Positions 53,842 through 62,684 of a stretch of DNA of 64,000 nucleotides are shown piece by piece. How positions within the stretch are numbered: position 1 is the stretch's first letter; each line of letters begins with the position of its first letter. The notes beneath the pieces are model-generated. The model worked only from the letters and a program-made list of their open reading frames with translations, searched no databases and had not been told where the DNA came from. The stretch comes from an uncultured Lachnospiraceae bacterium (GTDB lineage Bacteria; Bacillota; Clostridia; Lachnospirales; Lachnospiraceae), in contig CACZQN010000019.1 in assembly GCA_902783375.1 (NCBI GenBank), positions 1-64,000 on the forward strand, written 5' to 3'. Position numbers and translations under genes: made by a program.

Positions 53842-56800
53842 GGTTTCTTCCGGCCGGTGATGATGGAGATCAGGAAACTGATCGCTGCCAGGACCATCAG
53901 GCCGAGCCAGAATTGATAGGAATTGCTGCCCGGGATGCCGTGATTCTCCGGGTAACCGGTCTTCGGAGATTTCTGGCCGGTGGCTGTATCCTCTGTGCCG
54001 GTGTTTCCGGCGAAGGAATCGGCATCTTCAGATCCGGATCTGCCGGTGTTCCAGTCATCTTCTGCTTCATCTTTCGCAGATGTGGAAGGATCTTCTGAAG
54101 GATCCGGGCTGTCGATCACGATGCCATCGTCCGGTGTTTCTGCGCTGTCTGATGTGTCTGTGTGATCGGTGACTGCCGGATCAACCGGAGCACCGGCAGT
54201 ATCTGTTTCTGTATCATCTGAACCTTCTGAGGTTTCTGAGCCATCCGTTGTCTTTTCATCGTCCGATCCCTCTGCGTCTTCACCATCTTCTGCAGCGACA
54301 ATCATGAGTGCGTACGTAGAGAATTTGTCCGAATATCCGGTGATGACCGGGCCTTCTCCGGAGCCAATGACATCGACGTTTCCATCATGGCAGCGGAGGA
54401 GGTAGAACATCCGTCCTTCTCCCCGGAGTGCTTCCGGAACGGTCAGCGTGAATGCCAGAACCTGTCCTGCCTCATGAATCTGAATCCGATCATTCAGGCC
54501 GATCTGCTTGTACAGGCTGATGTCGAGAAGTTCACCGATTTCGGCTCCCTGGCTTTCTGCAAATGCAAGGAGCATTGCATACTCGTCGGCGTCAAGGCTG
54601 CTCTCCCTGATCGGTGTGGTTTCCAGATAGATCTTCGCATTGTAGCCGAAGGCGACACGCGAAAGATCATCCGGACTCAGAAGCGAACGTGCAATTGTCT
54701 GAAGCTGTTCAGAATCGATACCAGTTCCATTTGGAATGACCTCTGCTGTGATTGTTCCCGGGATCGGAACATATGGAACGTAGGGAGCAGGCGGGTCCGG
54801 TGTAACAGGCGGGTCCGGTGTAACAGGTTGATCCGGCGTCACTGGTGGGTCTGGTGTGACAGGTTCCTCAGGTGCCTGTTCCACGGTCTTCGTCTGCGCT
54901 TCGAAGGCCGGATTCGTGAACGCGGCGGTATAGGTGATGGCGCTTCCGGTCGCAGTCGTGAGGGTGGTTTCTGTTGTTGCGGCGGTTTCCGTTTCGATGT
55001 GCGCCAGATCATTTTCGCAGCTGCGAGATGCGGTCACGGAGCTGTTATCTTCTGCCCAGGTGTAAGATGGTGCGCCCCAGGTGTGGCCGGTGGCAGGGAT
55101 CACGACGGAAGCGTGATCGGTGATCTCGATCTGACCGTCTGCATCGGCGAACCAGGTGTCACAGCCGTCGCAGATGAAGTAGGCAAGATTGCCGTCCTCC
55201 GTGCAGGTTGGCTCTTTGACTACAACCGGCGTCAGATTGTGTACATGGCCCGGATCCACGTATGCCTTGATTGTGACCGAGACGATGTCAGAATCAAGGG
55301 TGATCGGTCCTGCCGGAATGCGGAATTCATAGGTCCCCGGAACCAGGTCTGTGAGGGATCCCTCCGGCGCCGGCGTCCACGAAGCAGATGCATCTCCGGC
55401 CACGCGGTATTCCATGGCTGCGGTGGTGCCGGTGATGGTGCCGTCGTTGTTGTCCTCTGTGGTGCAGTCTGTGGCGGCAAGACCCGCCGGGGCTGCTTCT
55501 TGTTCTTTTGCCGTCGCATCCGGAAGGACCAGGTTCACATTGTCGGTCGGTGTTCCGGAGACGGTGATCTGCGTCAGGCTGTCGCGCGTCACGGAGATTC
55601 CGTTTACGGCATCAACAGCATAGTCTTCCGCGAAGTAATAGCCATCTTCTGCGGTGTAAATCTGGTCGGTCATGCTGTCATGGCTGTGCACGGATTCCTG
55701 ATAGGCGGCTGCCGGTGTCATGCCGGTTCCGCTGGTGATGCTGACATCATAGATGTCAACCGGATACAGGAGGAGGCGCTTTTCGGCAGCATTGTATCCG
55801 TAGATGTAGTAGGACCCGTATTCAATATCACTGCCGGAAGTGTCCGTGACATTTTCGTAGATGGTCATATGTACGGTGTCAGGATCACGGACAAGATTGT
55901 AACCCATGGAGCGGTAATACATTGCTGCATGACCGGTATCTCCCTGGATATCAAAGGTTCCGGTCCAGTCTGTCGTATCAAACGTGATATTCGAGGATGA
56001 ATATCCCTGGGAGAATAATCCGTAGGATCCGCCGTAGGAGCCGGATTCATAGGTACCTCCCCGGACAAGCGCTTTCGCGCAGCCGGTAAGCGTAATGGTT
56101 CTGGCCGGGTACATGGTGAGGCCGGAGCTGATTGCCGGGTAGCTGTAGTTTTCCGATCCGATGACGGAACCGCCTGCTGCATTCAGGGTACAGCCATCCC
56201 CGATGGTCAGGTTCCCATTCAGGGAGACCCCGTAGCTGTCAGCGGCTCTTTGATTGTAGTCGTTAAATGCATTGCAGTTACCGCCGTTCGCATTCAGGGC
56301 AGCCCCACCGGAAAGGATCAGGCTATTTGCATACACACCTGTCGAGGAACCCAGCATGGTACCGGTCAGGTCCGGGCCATGGACATTGACCGTCCCGGCA
56401 CCATCGATGGTGAGATCCGCATATAACTGAATTCCATAGGCGGAAAGATTTCCGGAATTGTATGTCGGCCAGTTCATATCCACGACCGCGCCATCTGCAA
56501 GTCTGATTGTGAGCGGGTAGTAGTTATAATTGCCATCATCTGCGTTGCTGTAAACAACACTATTGTGCGTGCCGGTACTGGTGAGTGTATTATTTCCGTC
56601 AAATGCAATGGTCAGTGGCCCGAGATCGTCGTCTTCGTAGTGAATCACGGCCTTTTCGTTCGCAGCAGTGAGATCTGCACCGCTGATGGAAAGCGTTGCG
56701 GCTGCAGCATCGAAGGTTACCTTGCCATCGCCAAGGACATCGTTTTCGTTCTTCGGGCTGACGCGGACATCGCCGACCCAGAGATTATAGGCAAAACCTG

Positions 56801-59800
56801 TTTTCAGGTACCGGTAGGATGCATAGTCTTCGCTGACATATGGAACCGGACTGCTCCCGTCCGGGTTCGGAGAGACGATCTCAACATTTGCCTTGTCATA
56901 CAGAGAGATGGTCGTGCCTGTGACCTGTGATGTTTCGCCGGTACCGAGGGCGATGAATTCAAGGACACCGCCGTAGATGTAGGCTTTCGCATCGCATGGA
57001 ATGCTGGAAGGCGCTTCGCCGGAAGTGACCTTTGCCGTTCCGCCGCGCATCGTCAGCGCGGATGTAACACCGTAGCTGGCATTGGTTCCGGGTCCGCTGG
57101 TGATGGTCAGATCGCCGCCGTTCATGTTGACGGAGGAATAGACACCATAGCTGTACCGGCCGGAGCCACTTGTGATATTCACAGTACCGTCATTGACGGT
57201 CAGTGTGCTCTCGACTGCATACGTGTAGTCTGCATCCCCGGAGGAGATGATAACCGTACCACCGTTGACGGTCAGATTGGAGTAGATGCCGATGCTGTAT
57301 TCATAAGATGTAGAAGCAGTTACAGCGAGCGTTCCTCCGTTCACGATTGTCGAAGAGTAGATGCCTGCACTTCTGTAACCGGATGTGGAAGTGGAAACGC
57401 CACCGTTTGCATAGACTTCACCGTCATGCAGGGTCAGGCTGCCGTGGATTCCATCACTGTCTTCATATGCGGTCCCGCCTGTTGCCGTGAGCGTTCCGCC
57501 GAAAACTTCCGCATCGCCTTCAATTCCATAGGAGTCGTATCCGGAGGAAGTTCCGCCGATTGCAGTAAGGCTTCCACTCTTTACTGTGACATCACCATCG
57601 ACCCCATAGGAGTAGTATCTTGTCGAGCCTCCATATGCTTCAATGCCCGGCCCATCAACGGTGGTATCACCATAGATACCGGCACTGGAATCGGATGTGG
57701 AGACATTTCCCCCGGTTGCTGTCAGTTTTCCGCTGCCGGTGAAGGAAACGACGCCATAGTCGGTGTAAATGCCATAGGAATCATCGTTTCTGTTCCTTGC
57801 AGTGATGCTGTTGTTACCGGATACATCAATGTTCAATGGCTCCTGCCCATAGTACGTGATGCCATAATAGTCCGGATTGCTGCTGCCGGTGCTGATGTTA
57901 TTGATGACAGCATCTGTGAGGGTCAGGGTGTGGGTGGATGGATCGTAGGTTCCGCTGCCGGTCATGGAACCCGGATAGACGGCATTGACTGCTGCAGCAA
58001 CATCCCCGCCGCCGATCGGGACACCTGCGACAAACAGATCACCCTTTTTCAGTGTGACATACTTATAGGAAGTGAGGGTGTTCCAGGGGACCGGGATCGT
58101 AGCAACATGCGCGGTCTCGTTGCTGCCATCGGTATTGTCGCTTACTGCGAGATAGTATGGTGCGGAGTAGGTGACTGTTGAGGTGTCACCGGAGAGGGAC
58201 TGGATTGCCGCGGTATCACCGGAGATTGTCACGTTTGCGGAATCCGTTACCGGGCACTGCTGGTAACCGGAGGAGATCATTCCGTAACTTGCCCCGGCAT
58301 TTCCTGCCGGAGCCAGGAATGTCACGTCCGCCTTTCCCCGGAAATGGAAATCTCTGTTTCTGTAAACTCCTGCAACGAGAGCCTTGCTGTCGACGACATC
58401 TGCAGAACAGATCAGACTGCCGCTGCCACCGGACGGAGTCTGGAAAGCTGTTGTGGATGTTGCATAAAAACCATAGACGGAATCCTGGTCCGGGATATCG
58501 CTTGCGACATGCTGCGTGATGATATTTTCACCGGTCAGATTGAACGTCAGGCTCGAAAATGTACCCCAGTATGGATACGTATAAGCGGTATTCAGGTAAA
58601 TCGCAGCATAACTGTCGGGTGCAAACTCATATCCCGGGCCGGTGTACCGGAAATCCGTCAGGTCTAAGATGAGTTCATAGATTCGTGGTGTCTCATAGCC
58701 ACTGTAGTAACTGCCGAGCTTCAGGGTGAACTTTGCCGTACCGGTTGCAACCTCGCTGCCGGCGGCTTCGTTGATGGCGGTAGTCAGATCACCCATATTG
58801 CTGCCGGTCACCCGTACGCCGCCGATCCAGACCGGGAAGAGGTACTCAGTGGCATCTGGGAGTACCAGACTGATGTTATCGGAAGGAATCCCGGAGATCG
58901 TGATCTCTGTCACGAGAAGGCCCTGGGCTGAAGGTGCTTTCACATTTCTGGTGACCCGGATGCTTTTTCTGAGAGAGATTGGCAGCATGTCCAGATAGTT
59001 CTGCGGGAAGTAATATCCTTCATCTGCTGTCAGGACGATATCGGTGATCTTTCCGCTGCCGGTCTGTGTCAGTTCGCCGGAGCCGGTACTGGTCATATGC
59101 GCACCAGGGGTGACCGATACCGTATAGGTCGGTACGGTATAGGCGCTGCCGCCGGTGATGATGAGCGCAGGGTTCTGTACCGTTTCACCGGGGCCTTCAT
59201 AGAGATTCGCAGCAAGATACTTGCCGGTTCCGAGGTTCAGAGTAGAGCCGGAAGGGCTTCCGGAACTGGTCTCTACGTGATAGGAATCGCCGGAGACGGC
59301 CTCCGAACCGGTTACTTCTGTCCAGTCGGAAGGAACGATGATAAGGCCGGTCGGCCATGGCGTGGTCGTGAATCGATAGCCGAGCGCTTCTTTATAATCC
59401 GAGACGCCGCCTATGGTTCCATTGACATTCGTGCTTGTCTGGTGGGCAGTCGTCACGGTAAAGTCTCCGAAACCGGAACCACCGGTGGGATCTGCCCAGC
59501 CGACGGCCTTTGCCAGGACGGAACCGGATCCAAGCATCAGCCTCCCGCTGATTGCTGTCCTGGTGGTATAGAAATAATAATTGTAGAGGGCGACCCGGTA
59601 ACCGCCATTGACAGTGCCTGCGCGTGTGATGAGGGCACCACCGTCTGCATTGGCAGATCCGTAGAGACCATAACTATATACTCTTGCGTAATTGCCGGCA
59701 TCCGCCTGGGATGCGGCGCCGCCCTGCAATACGGAGATACCGCCATAAGTGTTCAGGTAGCCGGATTTCATCCCATCACTTTCAGCGGTGTTGCCGTTCG

Positions 59801-60626
59801 CCTGAACGGTGCCGCCGGTGGCCAGAAGTGTCCCATCGAATACGTTGAGGTTATAGGAGCTGTAATAAGAATACAGACCAGAGCTTTGTACGGACGAGGA
59901 GGTTCCCGTGGTGGTCAGATCGCCACCGATGGCGGTTACGTTACCGCCGTAGATACTGCTGTCTCCGGAAAACAGGATGCCGTAGCTGCTCCCGCCGGCC
60001 GCTCCGCTTTTGTTTCCGCCGCGGCCCGTCAGGGAGCCGTTGTAGATCTCAAAGCCAGAGTACGCACAGATGCCAGTGCTGGTTCCGCTGTTTGTGAGAT
60101 CTCCGCCGGTGGCTGTGATGCTGCCGGTGAAACCATTGTCAAAGATCAGTGGCCTGTAGGGAGCATAGATTCCGCAGGTGTATGTGCTGGAGCCTGTGGT
60201 ATCGATATCACCGCCGCGGATGGAGAGCGATCCATTGCCGGTCAGGGTGATGCTGTAATAATTGGGGTAATACAGGCCGTAAGAAGCATGGTTCGCATCT
60301 GCGGCAGCGAGCTCGATCCGGTTCTCGCCTATCAGGTGGATGGTGACATCCCCGCTGGCCCCGATATAGATGCCGTAGAATGCGCTGCCGTTTTTCCATC
60401 CCTGTCCGGTGTAGGTATAGCCATCGAGGAAGAGTGTCCGTGTGGTAAGGTCATAGCTGACGGTCCCATCCCCGAAGACATCCGCGGCATTTTCATCCGT
60501 GATCTCTGTTCCGCCGACCCAGATATTCTGGCCTGCTGCTGCCCGGGCGATATTGATGCCGGAGACCGGCAGGAGCGACAGGATCAGGATGAGGGTCAGG
60601 AAAAGACTCAGGAATCTTCTTTTCAT
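53835..60626 (-). CDS. Very large repeat-rich surface protein
   Basis: This 2263-residue protein has a signal peptide (about 1-30). Four related opening modules (QNIWVGGTEITDENA, VWIGGVRVTGSN, LFVAGVPIGGGD, LWVGDVRVSPKNENDVLGDG) are each followed by glycine-rich solenoid-like repeats of the type VNGGTL...YGIYS. Near the C-terminus are an HxH/PTCTEDGN module with paired cysteines, a PVTPDPP repeat, an acidic Ser/Thr/Asp-rich stretch, and a sorting-like end: SPKTG, a hydrophobic helix and RKK. It is likely a wall- or membrane-attached adhesin or glycan-binding protein. AAGGAGG precedes ATG 60626. The divergent HTH gene probably regulates it. Confidence 0.85.
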   Translation of the reverse strand: MKRRFLSLFLTLILILSLLPVSGINIARAAAGQNIWVGGTEITDENAADVFGDGTVSYDLTTRTLFLDGYTYTGQGWKNGSAFYGIYIGASGDVTIHLIGENRIELAAADANHASYGLYYPNYYSITLTGNGSLSIRGGDIDTTGSSTYTCGIYAPYRPLIFDNGFTGSITATGGDLTNSGTSTGICAYSGFEIYNGSLTGRGGNKSGAAGGSSYGILFSGDSSIYGGNVTAIGGDLTTTGTSSSVQSSGLYSYYSSYNLNVFDGTLLATGGTVQANGNTAESDGMKSGYLNTYGGISVLQGGAASQADAGNYARVYSYGLYGSANADGGALITRAGTVNGGYRVALYNYYFYTTRTAISGRLMLGSGSVLAKAVGWADPTGGSGFGDFTVTTAHQTSTNVNGTIGGVSDYKEALGYRFTTTPWPTGLIIVPSDWTEVTGSEAVSGDSYHVETSSGSPSGSTLNLGTGKYLAANLYEGPGETVQNPALIITGGSAYTVPTYTVSVTPGAHMTSTGSGELTQTGSGKITDIVLTADEGYYFPQNYLDMLPISLRKSIRVTRNVKAPSAQGLLVTEITISGIPSDNISLVLPDATEYLFPVWIGGVRVTGSNMGDLTTAINEAAGSEVATGTAKFTLKLGSYYSGYETPRIYELILDLTDFRYTGPGYEFAPDSYAAIYLNTAYTYPYWGTFSSLTFNLTGENIITQHVASDIPDQDSVYGFYATSTTAFQTPSGGSGSLICSADVVDSKALVAGVYRNRDFHFRGKADVTFLAPAGNAGASYGMISSGYQQCPVTDSANVTISGDTAAIQSLSGDTSTVTYSAPYYLAVSDNTDGSNETAHVATIPVPWNTLTSYKYVTLKKGDLFVAGVPIGGGDVAAAVNAVYPGSMTGSGTYDPSTHTLTLTDAVINNISTGSSNPDYYGITYYGQEPLNIDVSGNNSITARNRNDDSYGIYTDYGVVSFTGSGKLTATGGNVSTSDSSAGIYGDTTVDGPGIEAYGGSTRYYSYGVDGDVTVKSGSLTAIGGTSSGYDSYGIEGDAEVFGGTLTATGGTAYEDSDGIHGSLTLHDGEVYANGGVSTSTSGYRSAGIYSSTIVNGGTLAVTASTSYEYSIGIYSNLTVNGGTVIISSGDADYTYAVESTLTVNDGTVNITSGSGRYSYGVYSSVNMNGGDLTITSGPGTNASYGVTSALTMRGGTAKVTSGEAPSSIPCDAKAYIYGGVLEFIALGTGETSQVTGTTISLYDKANVEIVSPNPDGSSPVPYVSEDYASYRYLKTGFAYNLWVGDVRVSPKNENDVLGDGKVTFDAAAATLSISGADLTAANEKAVIHYEDDDLGPLTIAFDGNNTLTSTGTHNSVVYSNADDGNYNYYPLTIRLADGAVVDMNWPTYNSGNLSAYGIQLYADLTIDGAGTVNVHGPDLTGTMLGSSTGVYANSLILSGGAALNANGGNCNAFNDYNQRAADSYGVSLNGNLTIGDGCTLNAAGGSVIGSENYSYPAISSGLTMYPARTITLTGCAKALVRGGTYESGSYGGSYGLFSQGYSSSNITFDTTDWTGTFDIQGDTGHAAMYYRSMGYNLVRDPDTVHMTIYENVTDTSGSDIEYGSYYIYGYNAAEKRLLLYPVDIYDVSITSGTGMTPAAAYQESVHSHDSMTDQIYTAEDGYYFAEDYAVDAVNGISVTRDSLTQITVSGTPTDNVNLVLPDATAKEQEAAPAGLAATDCTTEDNNDGTITGTTAAMEYRVAGDASASWTPAPEGSLTDLVPGTYEFRIPAGPITLDSDIVSVTIKAYVDPGHVHNLTPVVVKEPTCTEDGNLAYFICDGCDTWFADADGQIEITDHASVVIPATGHTWGAPSYTWAEDNSSVTASRSCENDLAHIETETAATTETTLTTATGSAITYTAAFTNPAFEAQTKTVEQAPEEPVTPDPPVTPDQPVTPDPPVTPDPPAPYVPYVPIPGTITAEVIPNGTGIDSEQLQTIARSLLSPDDLSRVAFGYNAKIYLETTPIRESSLDADEYAMLLAFAESQGAEIGELLDISLYKQIGLNDRIQIHEAGQVLAFTLTVPEALRGEGRMFYLLRCHDGNVDVIGSGEGPVITGYSDKFSTYALMIVAAEDGEDAEGSDDEKTTDGSETSEGSDDTETDTAGAPVDPAVTDHTDTSDSAETPDDGIVIDSPDPSEDPSTSAKDEAEDDWNTGRSGSEDADSFAGNTGTEDTATGQKSPKTGYPENHGIPGSNSYQFWLGLMVLAAISFLISIITGRKKPS
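54790..54861 (-). repeat. Four 18-base tandem repeats coding PVTPDP
   Basis: Units start at 54790, 54808, 54826 and 54844 and encode PVTPDP or PVTPDQ. Such proline-rich spacers cross the cell wall and vary in copy number by slippage. Confidence 0.9.
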
Positions 60627-60716
60627 GGTGTACCTCCTTGCAAGAAATAATTTACAAGTTCTGTAAGTATATACCATTTCAGACATATGAAGGAATTGTG
60701 AGGCATCTCTGTGCTA

Positions 60717-60746
60717 TTGACTTGCAAGAATCAGCAGACATACAAT
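60717..60746 (+). promoter_or_regulatory. Promoter of the HTH regulator gene, with shared CTTGCAAGAA boxes
   Basis: TTGACT (60717-60722) and TACAAT (60741-60746) are 18 bases apart. The 10-mer CTTGCAAGAA, containing the palindrome CTTGCAAG, lies in this promoter (60721-60730) and again across the ribosome site of the divergent surface-protein gene (60637-60646). Both are candidate operators of the regulator. Confidence 0.55.
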
Positions 60747-60923
60747 AGTAACAGACAGATAGCCATTGATAAGTATATTTTACTATGCATTTTCATGTCG
60801 GGGAATGGACTGGTAAGATCTGTCATTGCCAGGAACAAGGCACAGTCTGTGCCTGACAGAGAAATCAATTACTGGAAGTTTTTTGGCTTTATTCATGAGA
60901 GGATCACGGAAGGAGGAAGACCG

Positions 60924-62063
60924 GTGTCCGAGATATTTGCAAAGAAGATCGACTTTCTGATGAATCTGACGAATACAAGGAATACGGAACTGGGAAGAGC
61001 GCTAAACTTTGATGCCTCCTATATCAGCCGGATCCGCTCGGGAAAACGAGGCCTTCCGCCGAAACAGCCGTTTCTCCTGCCGGCAGCGGAGTACCTGGCC
61101 AGACGGATCCGGGAGGGTTACCAGAGGGAGGCGTTAGGAAAAGCGATCGGTCTTGCGGGGGCGTTTCCGGAAGGAGAGAAGGAGGCAGCGGCGCTGCTTG
61201 TGGCATGGCTGTCAGAAGAATCAGTGGAGTCCGGGCAATCGGGGGAGAAGGAGAGCCGGACGGTGCCTGGGTCTTCCGTGATCCCGGAGAGTGAGGCCGA
61301 AGCAATTCTTTCCTATGGGAATGCAGGGAAGCGGGAGGTTGTTACGGCTTTTCTTTCTGAACTTGCCGACGCAGGGGAGCCTGTGCAGCTGCTTCTGCAT
61401 TCTGATGAGGACATGAGCTGGCTCTACGAAGAGAAAAGCTTTGCGGCAGCATGGGCCGGATATCTCGAGAAGATCATCCGCAACGGGAGCCGGATCCGGA
61501 TCATCCATTCGATCAGCAGGGATATGAATGAGATGTGGGAGGCGGTGCAGAAGTGGATGCCGCTCTACATGACCACGGCGATTGAGCCCTACTATTATCC
61601 CAGACTGCGGGACGGGGTGTACCGCAGGACGCTGTTTGTGGCGACAGGGCATGCAGCTGTTGTGGCGACCTCTGTCACGGGACAGGAGGCCGGCCTGAAT
61701 GCGCTTCTACATGATCGTGATGCGGTGACGGCACTGGAGCAGGAATATGCGGCCTATCTTACTTTATGCAGGCCACTGATGGAGATCAGCCGGTATGGAG
61801 AGCTCTCCGGTGTAAAAGTCTGGTATGAAGACTTCCGGAATGCTGCCGGTGAGAAGCGTGCCTTTTTTAAGGATGGCATTGCGGTCCTGATCAGGGCGGG
61901 GGAGAGTGCGATGATCATCAAACTGCAGGAGCCTTTTGCTGTATTCCGCTTCCATGATTCGAGAATGGTCGCCGCAATGGAGGAATATCTGAGTCGTGTC
62001 GACCCTGGGAGTGTGATGGAAGAGGTACTGCGGGAGATTGACAGGCGACTTTTGCGAGATTGA
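60924..62063 (+). CDS. HTH transcriptional regulator of unknown family
   Basis: This 379-residue protein has an N-terminal helix-turn-helix (MSEIFAKKIDFLMNLTNTRN, then ELGRALNFDASYISRIRSGK, then RGLPP), a helical linker, and a C-terminal domain of about 220 residues. The latter contains LLHSDEDMSWLYEEKSFAAA, then RIRIIHSISRDMNEMWEAVQ, then PLYMTTAIEPYYYPRLRDGV. I have a sense of related regulators in Lachnospiraceae but cannot name the ligand. GTG 60924 with AAGGAGG seven bases upstream is the start; the frame extends upstream but without support. It is divergent from the surface-protein gene. Confidence 0.78.
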   Translation: MSEIFAKKIDFLMNLTNTRNTELGRALNFDASYISRIRSGKRGLPPKQPFLLPAAEYLARRIREGYQREALGKAIGLAGAFPEGEKEAAALLVAWLSEESVESGQSGEKESRTVPGSSVIPESEAEAILSYGNAGKREVVTAFLSELADAGEPVQLLLHSDEDMSWLYEEKSFAAAWAGYLEKIIRNGSRIRIIHSISRDMNEMWEAVQKWMPLYMTTAIEPYYYPRLRDGVYRRTLFVATGHAAVVATSVTGQEAGLNALLHDRDAVTALEQEYAAYLTLCRPLMEISRYGELSGVKVWYEDFRNAAGEKRAFFKDGIAVLIRAGESAMIIKLQEPFAVFRFHDSRMVAAMEEYLSRVDPGSVMEEVLREIDRRLLRD

Positions 62064-62096
62064 CAGGCACTTTTGCGAGATTGTCTGGGCACTTTT
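62034..62096 (+). repeat. Tandem repeat across the regulator stop codon
   Basis: Three 20-22-base copies start with GAGATTG at 62034, 62056 and 62077 (GAGATTGACAGGCGACTTTTGC and variants are split by the stop codon at 62061-62063). The duplication may have changed the protein's last residues. Confidence 0.75.
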
Positions 62097-62489
62097 ATGG
62101 GAGTGGAGGATGGCTTTTTGACCAGATATGAGAAAAGAGCGTATCCTGGTCATGCCTGCCTGTTATGGTCCGTGCGCATATAAGGGGCTTTTACGACCAG
62201 TTCAGCAGAAAACACGGTAGCTAGTCATATGACCATGAAATAATATGACATTGTATATATCTTTTTCGGGATCATGCTGGTGTCCTTTGGAGTTTGTGCA
62301 TGACTATAACTTAAGAAAAGAAGCTTTTCAGTCAAGAAGCTGCTTCAGGAAGGCGATCATTCTGGATCTACCGGTTGACTGGATAGAGCAGAATAGCAGA
62401 AGCTAGTCAACCAGGGGATGCTTTTCCGCGGTAAAAAAGCACGTAAAAACTCAGGAGGCAAGCAGGAGCGTGTCAGTTTTCAAAGAAAG
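62097..62489. other. Gene-free stretch
   Basis: I see no supportable gene. Spaced AGTCAT, TGACTA and TTGACT motifs (near 62224, 62304, 62330, 62374 and 62406) resemble those in the 370-base repeat, but the rest does not align with it. There is no clear terminator. Confidence 0.4.
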
Positions 62490-62521
62490 CCCTTGACAAA
62501 GCCATGTCAAGGGCGTATCTT
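62490..62521 (+). promoter_or_regulatory. Promoter with operator before the AtuA-like gene
   Basis: TTGACA (62493-62498) and TATCTT (62516-62521) are 17 bases apart. A perfect inverted repeat, CCCTTGAC-N8-GTCAAGGG (62490-62513), covers the -35 and spacer, where a repressor would block polymerase. Confidence 0.75.
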
Positions 62522-62527
62522 ATCAAT

Positions 62528-62556
62528 AGTACAACGATGTACTAAAACGTTGTACT
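62528..62556. promoter_or_regulatory. Second palindromic operator
   Basis: AGTACAACG-N11-CGTTGTACT is a perfect nine-base inverted repeat starting seven bases after the -10, with a further GTACT inside. It is a likely binding site for a second regulator, or a leader hairpin. Confidence 0.65.
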
Positions 62557-62684
62557 TCAGGTCTGGTCCTGAATTCCGGCCCGGTAGGGTCCGTCACAAT
62601 CCGTGCAGGAAGTCTGAAGGATCAGGCCGTGCATGATCAGCACAGTAGAAACAGAAATACATCTTTAAAAGAAAGAGGGAGACC

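Noticed and set aside
54387..56000. Plus-strand frame inside the surface-protein gene
   Set aside because: Shadow of low-complexity repeats; the same applies to 59097-60650.
62097..62489. Third copy of the 370-base repeat
   Set aside because: Only the spaced AGTCAT/TTGACT motifs are shared; the rest does not align.
62418..62636. 72-residue plus-strand frame before the AtuA-like gene
   Set aside because: It covers the promoter and both operators and has no ribosome site.
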